A DNA stretch of 64,000 nucleotides, taken from assembly GCA_002708845.1 (NCBI GenBank), contig PAPI01000020.1, positions 1 through 64,000 on the forward strand, in the 5' to 3' direction. Shown here one piece after another: positions 22,099 to 30,650 of this stretch. Each line of letters opens with the position of its first letter. The stretch's first letter is position 1. Under the pieces are notes generated by a model. That model worked only from the letters and a program-made list of their open reading frames with translations, did not search any database and was not told where the DNA came from. A program made the position numbers and the translations under genes. The DNA comes from Leeuwenhoekiella sp. Lineage in GTDB: Bacteria; Bacteroidota; Bacteroidia; Flavobacteriales; Flavobacteriaceae.

Positions 22099-24963
22099 TT
22101 ACTGTGCAGCATACAATGCTGTAATAGCTTCTATTGCTACTTTTTGTTTGGGGTTAAATGCACTTGAATTCATATAATTTTTGAGGCTGTAAAGCAGCTG
22201 GTCTGCCTCTTTTCGATTAGCTAAATCGGTATGCAGGTCTATACCTGAAACCAAAAGTTTTCCCTTACCCACCTTTACTTCAAAGAGCAGCGCGAGTCTT
22301 CGGTTTTCAAACCAGTCATCTACCACCCGTACAATGGGTTTTAAGTCGGGGCTAAACTCATCCAGAATAATTGCATTACTGTGTGACATCGCATCCCACC
22401 ATTGCCAGTCTGAATAATAATCTGTAGGAAAATCTGCCAGAGCCGGATGCTCCGGATTACATAGAATGCCTAAAGTATGAGGCTTCTGACCATTTGTCCA
22501 GGAAGTATTCCAGAAAATGCTTGAAAAACCGATGCCAATATCCCCGCCTTTGTCTGCTGCCAAGGCTCCTTTGTCTGCATTAAGTAATACTTTACCTCCA
22601 TTACTGAGATAGTTTATCGTACCCGCATCGAGTTTAGTAACCACGCGTAAATCCGTATTGATTTCTTCCTTCTTTGAAGGATAAACCCAAACATCCCAGG
22701 CGTTTTTGAAACCATCAACAGCAACCTGAAGATTTAATTGTTTCGCCGCTTTGATAGTATCCAGCGGAATATTAATTGCTCCCAGAATAGTTCCATTTCC
22801 AATAGGAATGTCTGTATTATCTAAGCTACCTTGTGCATAAATACTTCCATTTGAATCGCGCAACTCCCAGGTTGGAGTAATATCTGTCAGGTCATTTGCA
22901 CCAAAATGGGCTATTTCTACCGAAGCTGAAAGCGTGTCTGTATTAAGAAATGTACGTTGCTCCAGACGAGCTAAAGGAACGGTGCGCCCGCTAAAAGACT
23001 TAAATTCTTCTGGAGACACGTATCCCTTTTCATCCCAGAATGCATCCAGAACACCTACCAAAGCTGTTCCCTGCCCCGGAAAATCGTGTAAATCCAACAA
23101 CTGAAATCCTGCAAAACCTTTAGTCCTCAAAGCTGCTTCGATATCTGCTTTATAACAAAGGGTCTGTAATTTCCCTGAGGCTAGCAAAAGGCTGTCTGCA
23201 AGGTCACCCATATGGTTATTCTCGAGCGTTTCTTTGAATATTTCAAAATTCTTTGGCTTCAGAACTCCGGTGTATTTGTCCATCTCTTTAAAATTGGGAT
23301 AGACACACCATTGCCCAATCTCGTGGCTTACCACCGGCATTGATGTATTATCTATGATATTCTGATAATCAAAAACAGTTTGTGGTGGTTTTGCATTAAT
23401 GATGCTATTGAGGTTCTGATTCCATTGCTGAATACGGGGTTTAGGTGTATTAAAATAGTCTGCAGACTCAATGTAAGGCCAGCCTGCTGCGCTGGTGTAC
23501 ATTTTTGTAGCATCAAGGGATTTGAAATGCGCAATGTATTCCGTTAAATACTGTTTGTGATTCTTACCGCTAGGTTCGTTTCCATAAGCCATCATCACAA
23601 ATGAAGGATGGTTACCGTAATCTCTTAGAATGGCCTCCCCTTCTTTGTAGAACCATTTATCAACAGGAGCACCATCGCCTATGGTCGCCCATCCTGATGC
23701 TTCAACCTGTAAGTAAACACCGGCTTTGTCTGCTGCCAAAAAAGCGGCCTCAGGAGGACACCACGAGTGAAAACGCATATGATTAAGCCCGTGGCTCTTT
23801 ATAACTTCAAAAATAGATGACCACGATTCTACATCTGTAGGCGGGTATCCTGTAAGCGGAAAGATTGAGCATTCTAGCGTTCCTCTTAAAAAAACGGGTC
23901 TTCCGTTTATGGTAAACCGAGTTTTATCTGCCTTAAAATCCCGCATACCAAAGGTTTCCCGGTTTTCCTCCTTGAAACCGTCTCCTGTAAGGGTTACTGC
24001 TAACTCATAAAGATTGGGGGCAAATTCATCCCACAAGGCAGGATTCTCACCCATATCATAATCCAGTAAAATCTCATTAAGTCCGGGCTTCAGGCTTACC
24101 TTTTTAGTTAATTCATTAACCTTTGAATTGTTTTCTGAAAGACCAATGGCTTCTAAAGAAAGTTCTGCTTCAACGTTCTCATTTTTAGTGTTTTGAACCA
24201 TTAACTTTACGTCTATTTTTTTAGCCGAAACTTCTGGAAAAATACGAGTTGACTCCAGATAAATGCGTGGTCTTGCTGTAAGCTTAAGTGATCCCACAAG
24301 ACCATTCCAGTTTGACTGGGTATTGTCTGTAATGCTATGTGCATCAAGACCCACATCAATATCCTTTACACGATTGTCCATACGCACCGTAAGGGTATGT
24401 TTACCCGGTTCCATATTTTGAGGAAGCAGGTATTTATGAGCGGTACCCAATGTATTTTGTGAGCCTAATTTTTGATCATCAATCCAGACTGTTGACTCCC
24501 AGTGTGCACGTTCTACGCTGAATTCAAGAACTTTATCCTGCCAGTCTTTTGGGATCTCTATAGTCCTTTGGTACCAGGCAGCTCCATAATATTTCTTTTC
24601 AGGCTGTAGCCAAAAGGAAACTTTGATATTACCCGGTTGGCGGTACTTTGCATATTTAGGACTGGTGTACCACAAACTGTCGTTCCACAAATTACCGGTC
24701 CATTTAGTTTTGAGGCTTATATCGTCACCTTTTCCATTTTCAGCAATTGAGCCGGGCAATTGTATTTCTTCAGGCAGGGTTTCTGCAAACCAACGCTGGG
24801 TTTCTCCCTGATCTAATGAATCAATTTGAAAGCGCCAAGTACCCGATAAATCAGCAACATCATTGGTCGCTTCTGCACAGGAGCTGAATACCAACAGAAC
24901 CACAAATAGTGGAAAAAGATGATTTAACCTTCTGTAAAGTATATTATGAATTAATCCTTCCAT
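22099..24963 (-). CDS. Divergent GH2 enzyme B, lipoprotein, paralogue of enzyme A
   Basis: A 954-residue lipoprotein (lipobox FSSC, Cys29). The order matches enzyme A: jelly-roll sugar-binding domain, Ig-like domain, GH2 TIM barrel and a C-terminal GATase-like region (about 785-945, with SIFWNTSWTNGQKPHTLGIL and LLFEVKVGKGKLLVSGIDL). Glu463 (AYGNEP) is the predicted acid/base and Glu548 (SHEIGQWCVYP) the predicted nucleophile. The start codon lies 13 bp inside the end of the SGNH esterase gene, so translation is probably coupled. Compared with enzyme A it has a ~25-residue insertion near residues 90-115. Two such paralogues in one operon suggest two related but distinct linkages or decorations. 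Confidence 0.82.
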   Translation of the reverse strand: MEGLIHNILYRRLNHLFPLFVVLLVFSSCAEATNDVADLSGTWRFQIDSLDQGETQRWFAETLPEEIQLPGSIAENGKGDDISLKTKWTGNLWNDSLWYTSPKYAKYRQPGNIKVSFWLQPEKKYYGAAWYQRTIEIPKDWQDKVLEFSVERAHWESTVWIDDQKLGSQNTLGTAHKYLLPQNMEPGKHTLTVRMDNRVKDIDVGLDAHSITDNTQSNWNGLVGSLKLTARPRIYLESTRIFPEVSAKKIDVKLMVQNTKNENVEAELSLEAIGLSENNSKVNELTKKVSLKPGLNEILLDYDMGENPALWDEFAPNLYELAVTLTGDGFKEENRETFGMRDFKADKTRFTINGRPVFLRGTLECSIFPLTGYPPTDVESWSSIFEVIKSHGLNHMRFHSWCPPEAAFLAADKAGVYLQVEASGWATIGDGAPVDKWFYKEGEAILRDYGNHPSFVMMAYGNEPSGKNHKQYLTEYIAHFKSLDATKMYTSAAGWPYIESADYFNTPKPRIQQWNQNLNSIINAKPPQTVFDYQNIIDNTSMPVVSHEIGQWCVYPNFKEMDKYTGVLKPKNFEIFKETLENNHMGDLADSLLLASGKLQTLCYKADIEAALRTKGFAGFQLLDLHDFPGQGTALVGVLDAFWDEKGYVSPEEFKSFSGRTVPLARLEQRTFLNTDTLSASVEIAHFGANDLTDITPTWELRDSNGSIYAQGSLDNTDIPIGNGTILGAINIPLDTIKAAKQLNLQVAVDGFKNAWDVWVYPSKKEEINTDLRVVTKLDAGTINYLSNGGKVLLNADKGALAADKGGDIGIGFSSIFWNTSWTNGQKPHTLGILCNPEHPALADFPTDYYSDWQWWDAMSHSNAIILDEFSPDLKPIVRVVDDWFENRRLALLFEVKVGKGKLLVSGIDLHTDLANRKEADQLLYSLKNYMNSSAFNPKQKVAIEAITALYAAQ

Positions 24964-25664
24964 GAAAAATAAGTTTCAAAAATCAAATCAGCTACAAACT
25001 GATGTCCCTTTTGGTTTATATGGTTGTTTTGCGCCATAAATGCTTTTAAATCCTCGTGCTCTGCCAACTCTTTAAAAAAGGCATAGCTGTCTACCAGGCC
25101 TACCTTATATTTTTTAGCCAGTTCCCGTATTTGTTCACTATGCCGGTCAAGATTTGTATCTGATGCACGTATATCTTCCCGCAAATCTGGTGTTGGGGTA
25201 AGCAAAATGAGTTTTATATCGTGTGCCAAAACTTCTTGAATCATCTGCTCCCATGCGATTTTTGCACGCTCCAGACCTATACTTCGATCATTTAATGCGT
25301 AGTCTATAAAAATCACATCTGGATTGTGATTGAAAACTTCTTCCATTCGCAAAGCACCCTGCTCAGCCTGCTCACCACCAATTGTTGTAGTTATACTGTT
25401 TACAACCGAATAAGGGTAGTGATCATTTACATGTTTAAGCGTCGCAAAAGGATAGGCACTTAGACGATCTGTTACTCCGCCGGTGAGATAACCTGAAGGA
25501 ACCGAGTGACCGTGAAATACCAGATTTATAGTACGGTTGTTTGGCCATTTTACCTGCAATTCGTGTTTGAGTGAATCCAAATAGTTGGGTCCAGCAATCT
25601 GACTGCGCACCTCTGTTTGCACCAGAGCCAGAGTAAACAGAACCAAGAGCATTTTATAGTTCAT
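24951..25664 (-). CDS. SGNH/GDSL hydrolase with GHS block and altered Asp
   Basis: A 237-residue exported protein (signal peptide about 1-21, VRSQ). The SGNH blocks are FHGHSVPSG (block I with GHS instead of GDS), IGGEQAEQG (block II), YALND (block III) and NNHINQKGH (block V). The usual Asp three residues before the block V His is Gln here, so it may work with a Ser-His dyad or another acid. It is probably a sugar O-acetyl or acyl esterase. The start codon overlaps the stop codon of the MFS permease gene (TAATG), and its 3' end overlaps the following GH2 gene, showing tight coupling. Confidence 0.75.
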   Translation of the reverse strand: MNYKMLLVLFTLALVQTEVRSQIAGPNYLDSLKHELQVKWPNNRTINLVFHGHSVPSGYLTGGVTDRLSAYPFATLKHVNDHYPYSVVNSITTTIGGEQAEQGALRMEEVFNHNPDVIFIDYALNDRSIGLERAKIAWEQMIQEVLAHDIKLILLTPTPDLREDIRASDTNLDRHSEQIRELAKKYKVGLVDSYAFFKELAEHEDLKAFMAQNNHINQKGHQFVADLIFETYFSWKD

Positions 25665-27073
25665 TATTTAGAAGTTTTTTGGTTAGACAATTCAAATTCA
25701 ATCTCCTCCAGACTTTTACCTTTTGTTTCCGGCAGTTTACTTTTAATAAAGAGGAAACCAAAAACGCAAATACCGCTATATACCCAAAACGTACCGTAAG
25801 ACCCCAAAAGATCATTAAGTATGGGAAAAGTAAACGTGAGGATAAACGATGCTACCCATAGGGAAAAAGTGGCTATCGACATAGCGATACCGCGTAAACG
25901 ATTGGGGAAAATTTCAGAAAGTACCACCCAGGTTATGGGTGCTAAAGACATCGCATAAATTGCAATTGCAACAATGACTAAAATCAATACCGGCAAGCCA
26001 TTAAATTCAAAATAATAAGCTCCGCCCAGCAAAGCATAAACCACTGCAAGACCTATGGAGCCAAAAAGCATCAGCTTACGACGACCCCAGCTGTCTACTG
26101 TGCGCATTGCGACAAATGTAAATACCAGATTTACGCTTCCGGTTATGATAATATTAAACAGCATGTCACCTACACTGTAACCAGCAGCCGTAAAAATCTC
26201 TTCGGCATAATTGAAAATGATATTAATCCCGCACCACTGCTGAAAAAATGCCAAAACAATTCCGATGGTTAGAATAGGTAAAACTCGTTTGCTTTTAAGC
26301 TCAGACAGTTTGATTTTTTTCGCACTGCTCTCTTTGAGGGTGAGCTTCATATTATTCAATTCGTTTTCAGCATAATCAGATCCACCTATTGCACTTAATA
26401 CTTTTAAAGCGGCCTGATTTTGATTGATTTTAGCGAGAAAACGCGGACTCTTAGGCACGATAAACATCAATATAAAAAACAACCCTGCCGGAATCAATTC
26501 TGCCCAGAACATCCATCTCCAACCCGTCTGACCATTCCAGGAAGCTAAAATTTCCTGTGGAGTCATTCCATCAGGAATAGTTTCTGCAATCGCATAGTTG
26601 GCCACCTGAGCTGCAAGAATACCAACAACTATAGTCAACTGGTTTATTGCTACAAATTGACCACGGTATTTTGCCGGAGCAATTTCAGCAATGTACATTG
26701 GGGAAAGCGTAGATGCCAAACCAATTCCCAAACCACCTATTAACCGATATATTATAAAGGGAGTGAAATGATCTGCATAACCAGTGCCAAATGCCGAAAT
26801 TGTAAATAGAAGTGCTGCGAGTATTAGCGGATTTTTTCTGCCATATCTATCGGCGACAACGCCAGAAAGAACGGCCCCTAAAATACACCCTACCAATGCA
26901 CTACTCATTGCCCAACCCTGTAAGGAAGGCAGTGCATTGATTTCAAAATACAGTTCATAGAAAGGCTTTGCCCCTCCTATAACCACCCAATCGTAGCCAA
27001 AAAGAAAGCCGCCCATCGCCGAAACAAGCGCAAGAAACAACAGGTACTTAAAATTAAATTTTACATTTTCCAT
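25664..27073 (-). CDS. MFS sugar:H+ symporter
   Basis: A 469-residue inner-membrane protein with 12 predicted TM segments and the marks of the sugar-porter family: GGFLFGYDW in TM1, DRYGRKNP in the first inner loop, a second WGRRK block and the C-terminal PETKGKSLEEIE. Family members of this type import galactose, xylose, arabinose or glucose with protons. Its place in the operon implies that monosaccharides released in the periplasm are taken up here. It starts 119 bp after the sulfatase gene, the largest gap in the upstream half of the operon. A weak GGCAGT/ACTGCC inverted repeat lies in that gap (27130-27159). The sugar carried cannot be read from sequence. Confidence 0.88.
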   Translation of the reverse strand: MENVKFNFKYLLFLALVSAMGGFLFGYDWVVIGGAKPFYELYFEINALPSLQGWAMSSALVGCILGAVLSGVVADRYGRKNPLILAALLFTISAFGTGYADHFTPFIIYRLIGGLGIGLASTLSPMYIAEIAPAKYRGQFVAINQLTIVVGILAAQVANYAIAETIPDGMTPQEILASWNGQTGWRWMFWAELIPAGLFFILMFIVPKSPRFLAKINQNQAALKVLSAIGGSDYAENELNNMKLTLKESSAKKIKLSELKSKRVLPILTIGIVLAFFQQWCGINIIFNYAEEIFTAAGYSVGDMLFNIIITGSVNLVFTFVAMRTVDSWGRRKLMLFGSIGLAVVYALLGGAYYFEFNGLPVLILVIVAIAIYAMSLAPITWVVLSEIFPNRLRGIAMSIATFSLWVASFILTFTFPILNDLLGSYGTFWVYSGICVFGFLFIKSKLPETKGKSLEEIEFELSNQKTSK

Positions 27074-27192
27074 AAATAGTTCTCGTAATTTAGAGGCTTT
27101 AGGTAGTTAAGGTCGTTACACTACACGCCGGCAGTTCTATATTATTGTTTTTGACTGCCCGACGCCGCAGATTTCTTTTGTCTGAAATTTCA

Positions 27193-28821
27193 TTAGTCTT
27201 TTGTGACTTTACTATCCCACCAGGTCGCATTGGGCTGATACTCTTTTGATAGCATTTCTTTACGCTCTGCTTCAAGTCTGGGTAATAACTTTTCACGGCG
27301 ATCTATCTGTTGTTGTTTTGCTTTTGCCACATCATAATCGGGATTTGGTTTTGGCTTATTTGCGCCCACTTCATCCAGATAGTTCAAAAGTTCTTCCTGC
27401 ATAGCTCTGGTACGTTCTTTCTCTACGGAAGCAATATTGGTTTGCTCAGCAGGATCGTTTTCTAAATTATAAAGTTCACTGGTATTGCTTTCGTAATAAT
27501 AAATGAGCTTGAAATTGCCTTTACGTATGATAGAAGAAGGTTCACCTCCCTGATTACCATAATGCGGATAATGCCAGTATAGCGTACGTTCACCCAAATT
27601 TTCACCTTTAAACAAGGGTTTTAGGCTTTTACCATCAAGAGTTACCCCCTGGGGTTGCGCAATACCCGTAAAGTCTAGTAGTGTGGGATAAAAGTCTGCT
27701 CCGGTCACAGCTGTATTAATCTCTTTTGGAGCATCTTTCAATTGAGGAACTTTTATAAAATAAGGCTCTCTGATTCCACCCTCCCACTGATACCCTTTAC
27801 CGCCACGTAAGGGTAAATTAGTTGTTGAAAATGCATCTCCAGATGCCACGCCTCCATTGTCTGAAGTAAATACTATAACCGTATTCTCTGCCAGACCTAA
27901 TGCATCTAATTTATCAAGGACAAGGCCTACAGCCCTATCCATTTGTTCTATAAGACCCGCGTAAACGGGATTATCCTGTTTGGTACGTATTGGCAACACC
28001 CGCTCCATTTCAAATCCGGAAGGAGCAATACCCTGTTCTTCTGCCTTATTGCGGTACTTGGTCCAGGTTTCTTCTGTTGTTTCTATAGGGCCGTGAACGG
28101 CATAAAAAGAAAGCATCGCGAAAAAAGGTTTACCCTCTTGCTCCTCAATAAATTTATTGGTCTCTTTTGCTAATCGCATAGACAAGTTTTCACCAGCCTC
28201 TTTATTAGGTAATTTGGGATTTTCCCAGGGTGAGAAATCCCCGCCTATGGGACTACCCACTTCCCAGCCACCTTTATTAATATCGTAACCATTAGCTTCT
28301 GGTGTAGACGGTACATCTCCCAAGTGCCATTTACCTGCAAAAAATGTGGTGTAGCCGCCCTTTTTTAAAGCTTCGGGTAACGTGATCCACTCTTCTTTTA
28401 ACGCATGATTATATGTTGCAGGAAGTACTTTATCGTTGTGTTTCCAATCTGTACCTGAAGCTGCACCAATCCAATCTGTGATACCGTGATGAGCGGTAAA
28501 TTGCCCGGTCATAATACTGGCCCGAGACGGACTACAAACTCGACTGGAGGCATAGCCCTGAGTAAAAACAGTTCCTTCTTTAGCGATACGATCGATATTA
28601 GGAGTCTCATAATACGTGCTTCCTGTAAAGCTCAAATCATGTAATCCTAAATCATCTGCGAGTATAAATACCACATTAGGCCGCTGGTCTATAGAGGCTT
28701 CAGACTGTTTCTCAATATTTGAGCCGCAGGCCAAAAAAAATAATACCGAAACCGGTAAAAAGTACCGATAGTTTATTTGAATCAAAAAAATCTTACTTAA
28801 CGTCATACCTATATTCTTCAA
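27193..28821 (-). CDS. Type I sulfatase (S1), lipoprotein, first gene of the catabolic operon
   Basis: A 542-residue sulfatase with lipobox FLAC (Cys32), metal-binding LADDLGLHD and the formylglycine motif VCSPSRASIMTGQF (Cys96). GKWHLGD and TSDNGG follow. The long insert with HGITDWIGAASG resembles subfamily S1_16, members of which act on 4-O-sulfated galactose or GalNAc; this is an estimate. It heads a run of genes that continues to 0.4 kb. Upstream lie a TATATTTG -7 box and a tandem 21-bp repeat also found before both susC genes, so induction by the AraC-type regulator is likely. A second in-frame ATG (MTLSK) lies five codons in. Confidence 0.88.
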   Translation of the reverse strand: MKNIGMTLSKIFLIQINYRYFLPVSVLFFLACGSNIEKQSEASIDQRPNVVFILADDLGLHDLSFTGSTYYETPNIDRIAKEGTVFTQGYASSRVCSPSRASIMTGQFTAHHGITDWIGAASGTDWKHNDKVLPATYNHALKEEWITLPEALKKGGYTTFFAGKWHLGDVPSTPEANGYDINKGGWEVGSPIGGDFSPWENPKLPNKEAGENLSMRLAKETNKFIEEQEGKPFFAMLSFYAVHGPIETTEETWTKYRNKAEEQGIAPSGFEMERVLPIRTKQDNPVYAGLIEQMDRAVGLVLDKLDALGLAENTVIVFTSDNGGVASGDAFSTTNLPLRGGKGYQWEGGIREPYFIKVPQLKDAPKEINTAVTGADFYPTLLDFTGIAQPQGVTLDGKSLKPLFKGENLGERTLYWHYPHYGNQGGEPSSIIRKGNFKLIYYYESNTSELYNLENDPAEQTNIASVEKERTRAMQEELLNYLDEVGANKPKPNPDYDVAKAKQQQIDRREKLLPRLEAERKEMLSKEYQPNATWWDSKVTKD

Positions 28822-28847
28822 CTAAAATCCTTAACGTAGTGTTAATT

Positions 28848-28855
28848 CAAATATA
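28848..28855 (-). promoter_or_regulatory. -7 promoter box of the sulfatase operon
   Basis: Read on the minus strand this is TATATTTG, a perfect match to the Bacteroidota -7 consensus TANNTTTG. A clear -33 TTG at the usual spacing is missing; the operator repeats begin there instead, which fits an activator-dependent promoter. It leaves a short 5' UTR of about 20 bases. Confidence 0.65.
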
Positions 28856-28874
28856 TCCCTATTACAAGCCTCAT

Positions 28875-28916
28875 AAAATGGACTTACTACTTCTTAAAAT
28901 GGATAATCTTACGATG
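28875..28916 (-). promoter_or_regulatory. Tandem 21-bp operator half-sites, AraC-type (site 1)
   Basis: Two directly repeated half-sites begin at 28875 and 28896, exactly 21 bp apart. Both open with AAAATGGA, and the second continues TAATCTTACGA. The pair starts 19 bases beyond the -7 box. Equivalent pairs occur at 33871 and 41796. A 21-bp direct repeat abutting the promoter is the classical binding geometry of AraC-family activators. Confidence 0.65.
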
Positions 28917-29087
28917 CCCTATTTTTAACAAATCGCCGGCTTATTAGTAAATAAAAATCGTTCTAATCCTTGCTATATATAGAATTCATGAGAATTTAAG
29001 GAAAAAATCACTTGATACATTTATACTTAAAATTACATTCAAGAAAACGTTTGATTGTTTTAACCACTGTAAGATTTTACTAAAAAG

Positions 29088-29111
29088 AAAGGCCGCTCAC
29101 AGGCGGCCTTT
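29088..29111 (-). terminator. Rho-independent terminator after SusD gene 1
   Basis: GGCCGC at 29091-29096 pairs with GCGGCC at 29103-29108 around a six-base loop, extended by AAA/TTT pairs. On the minus strand it is followed by TTTCTTTTT. It lies ~40 bp beyond the SusD stop codon and ends the first susCD unit. Confidence 0.85.
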
Positions 29112-29148
29112 TTGAAATCTGATTTCTTAAGCTAATTCAACACTTTAA

Positions 29149-30639
29149 TTAATATCCCGGATTTTGCTCAAGATTGGGATTGTTATCTAACTGATCCTGA
29201 GGAATAGGATACAGCACGTGAAAAGGTTGAGCCGGATACCCGCGCTCTATTGCTCGACTAATATATTTATCGTGTCGTATCAAATCTTCACGACGAATGA
29301 TTCCTTCCGTATAAAGTTCTCTGGCACGTTCTGCCAGTATGAAATCATTGAACTCATCTTTAGTGGGAAACTGATTTAAAGTTATAGGTGTAGCTTTAGC
29401 TCTGTTTCTTACGCGATTTATTAAATCTACAGCCTCTTGTGTAGGACCATTGTTTATTTCGTTAAGAGCCTCTGCACGGGAAAGAATGATATCTGCGAGT
29501 CTAATTACAGGAATATCATTACCATGATTTACCCCCTGAGCATCAGGATCTGGAGTATATTTAAAACTGCGGGCATTGTTTAATGGGTTACCATTTGCAT
29601 CGCGCACTAGTTGAACAGTAGAAGTGCTATTATTTGGTATATATTCAGTCAAGAATAATTTACGACGGTCGTCCTGTTCTTCAAAAGTATCGTAAAATGC
29701 AGTGTAGGTTCTAAACTGAGCAGCAAAGTTAACCCAGTTAGGCTGAACGCGGAATCGCGGAGGAAAAGCGTGGGGCATATATTGATTTACCTGATTACTA
29801 CCTACTTTACATTCTGTTCTAAATATAAACTCATTATTATTTTCTCCCTGAATACTAAACAATTGGGTGTAGTCATCGTATAAGGTATAGTCTAGCTTGA
29901 GCACCTCAGCTGCTGCATCTGCAGCTTTTTGCCATTGTCTGTTACTTAGATAGAATTTTGTAAGTAAGGCATACGAACTTCCCTTATTTGCTCTACTGCT
30001 CAATGTACCAGCATCAAGGGTTGTTGCTGCAAACAATAAATCTGCTTCTACATAAGCGCGGTATTCTTCTTCTGTAGCACGCGGGGTTTCTTTCCCAATA
30101 GTCTCAATCTCATCTATTGTAGCTCCTGCAGGAATCTCGATAATAGGAGTAGGCCCAAAGAAATTATGCAAAATGTAATACGAGTAGGCTCTTAAAAAGC
30201 GCGCCTCTGCGTTTATTTTTTCTATGACATCTGCATCAACACCCTGCAAACCGGAGGTTACAAACAATACATTGTTTGCCCGGGCAATTGCCGCATAAAA
30301 TTTAGAATATGCTCCCGAAATAAATGGTGTTGAAGGGTTAAGATTAAATTCCTGAATAGGTTTTACCTGGCTGGCAAATCCTCCATCTGTCTCAAATGAA
30401 ACGTCAGTAGGGAACTCGCTGAGTGCATAATAAATATTTCGCGCATCTCCGCCAGAGATTTCAGTTGAGGCATATACCCCAGTTAACAGCGCATCTACAC
30501 CTTCCTGATCCTGAAGAAAACTATCCGGGTCATACTGCGTATACACCTCTTCTTCTAAAAACTCTGTACACGAGCTAATACTCAAGGCGCAAACTGCGCT
30601 TAGGGTAAATACTAGTGATTTCTTTATATATGTTTTCAT
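29149..30639 (-). CDS. SusD/RagB-family glycan-binding outer-membrane lipoprotein (pair 1)
   Basis: A 496-residue lipoprotein (lipobox ISSC, Cys24) with the SusD fold. N-terminal residues TEFLEEEVYTQYDPDSF and the block FLRAYSYYILHNFFGPTPII are typical of the TPR-helical core, and the C-terminus YPIPQDQLDNNPNLEQNPGY is the family end signature. It caps the SusC channel encoded 11 bp upstream and binds oligosaccharides for import. A strong terminator follows. Its sequence is clearly different from the other two SusD proteins in the window, so it probably binds a different glycan section. Confidence 0.92.
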   Translation of the reverse strand: MKTYIKKSLVFTLSAVCALSISSCTEFLEEEVYTQYDPDSFLQDQEGVDALLTGVYASTEISGGDARNIYYALSEFPTDVSFETDGGFASQVKPIQEFNLNPSTPFISGAYSKFYAAIARANNVLFVTSGLQGVDADVIEKINAEARFLRAYSYYILHNFFGPTPIIEIPAGATIDEIETIGKETPRATEEEYRAYVEADLLFAATTLDAGTLSSRANKGSSYALLTKFYLSNRQWQKAADAAAEVLKLDYTLYDDYTQLFSIQGENNNEFIFRTECKVGSNQVNQYMPHAFPPRFRVQPNWVNFAAQFRTYTAFYDTFEEQDDRRKLFLTEYIPNNSTSTVQLVRDANGNPLNNARSFKYTPDPDAQGVNHGNDIPVIRLADIILSRAEALNEINNGPTQEAVDLINRVRNRAKATPITLNQFPTKDEFNDFILAERARELYTEGIIRREDLIRHDKYISRAIERGYPAQPFHVLYPIPQDQLDNNPNLEQNPGY

Positions 30640-30650
30640 AGTTATTATTT

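Larger units (their letters stand above)
28822..29148. other. Intergenic region with promoter, operator pair, palindrome and terminator
   Basis: No gene seen. From the sulfatase outward it holds a -7 box (28848-28855), tandem 21-bp half-sites (28875-28916), an AAACGTTT palindrome (29045-29052) within GAAAACGTTTGA, and the terminator of the SusD gene (29088-29111). Confidence 0.7.

Noticed and set aside
27130-27159. GGCAGT/ACTGCC inverted repeat between the sulfatase and the MFS gene as a terminator
   Set aside because: Only six base pairs with an 18-base loop and no proper U-tract; the operon probably reads through, though partial attenuation is not excluded.
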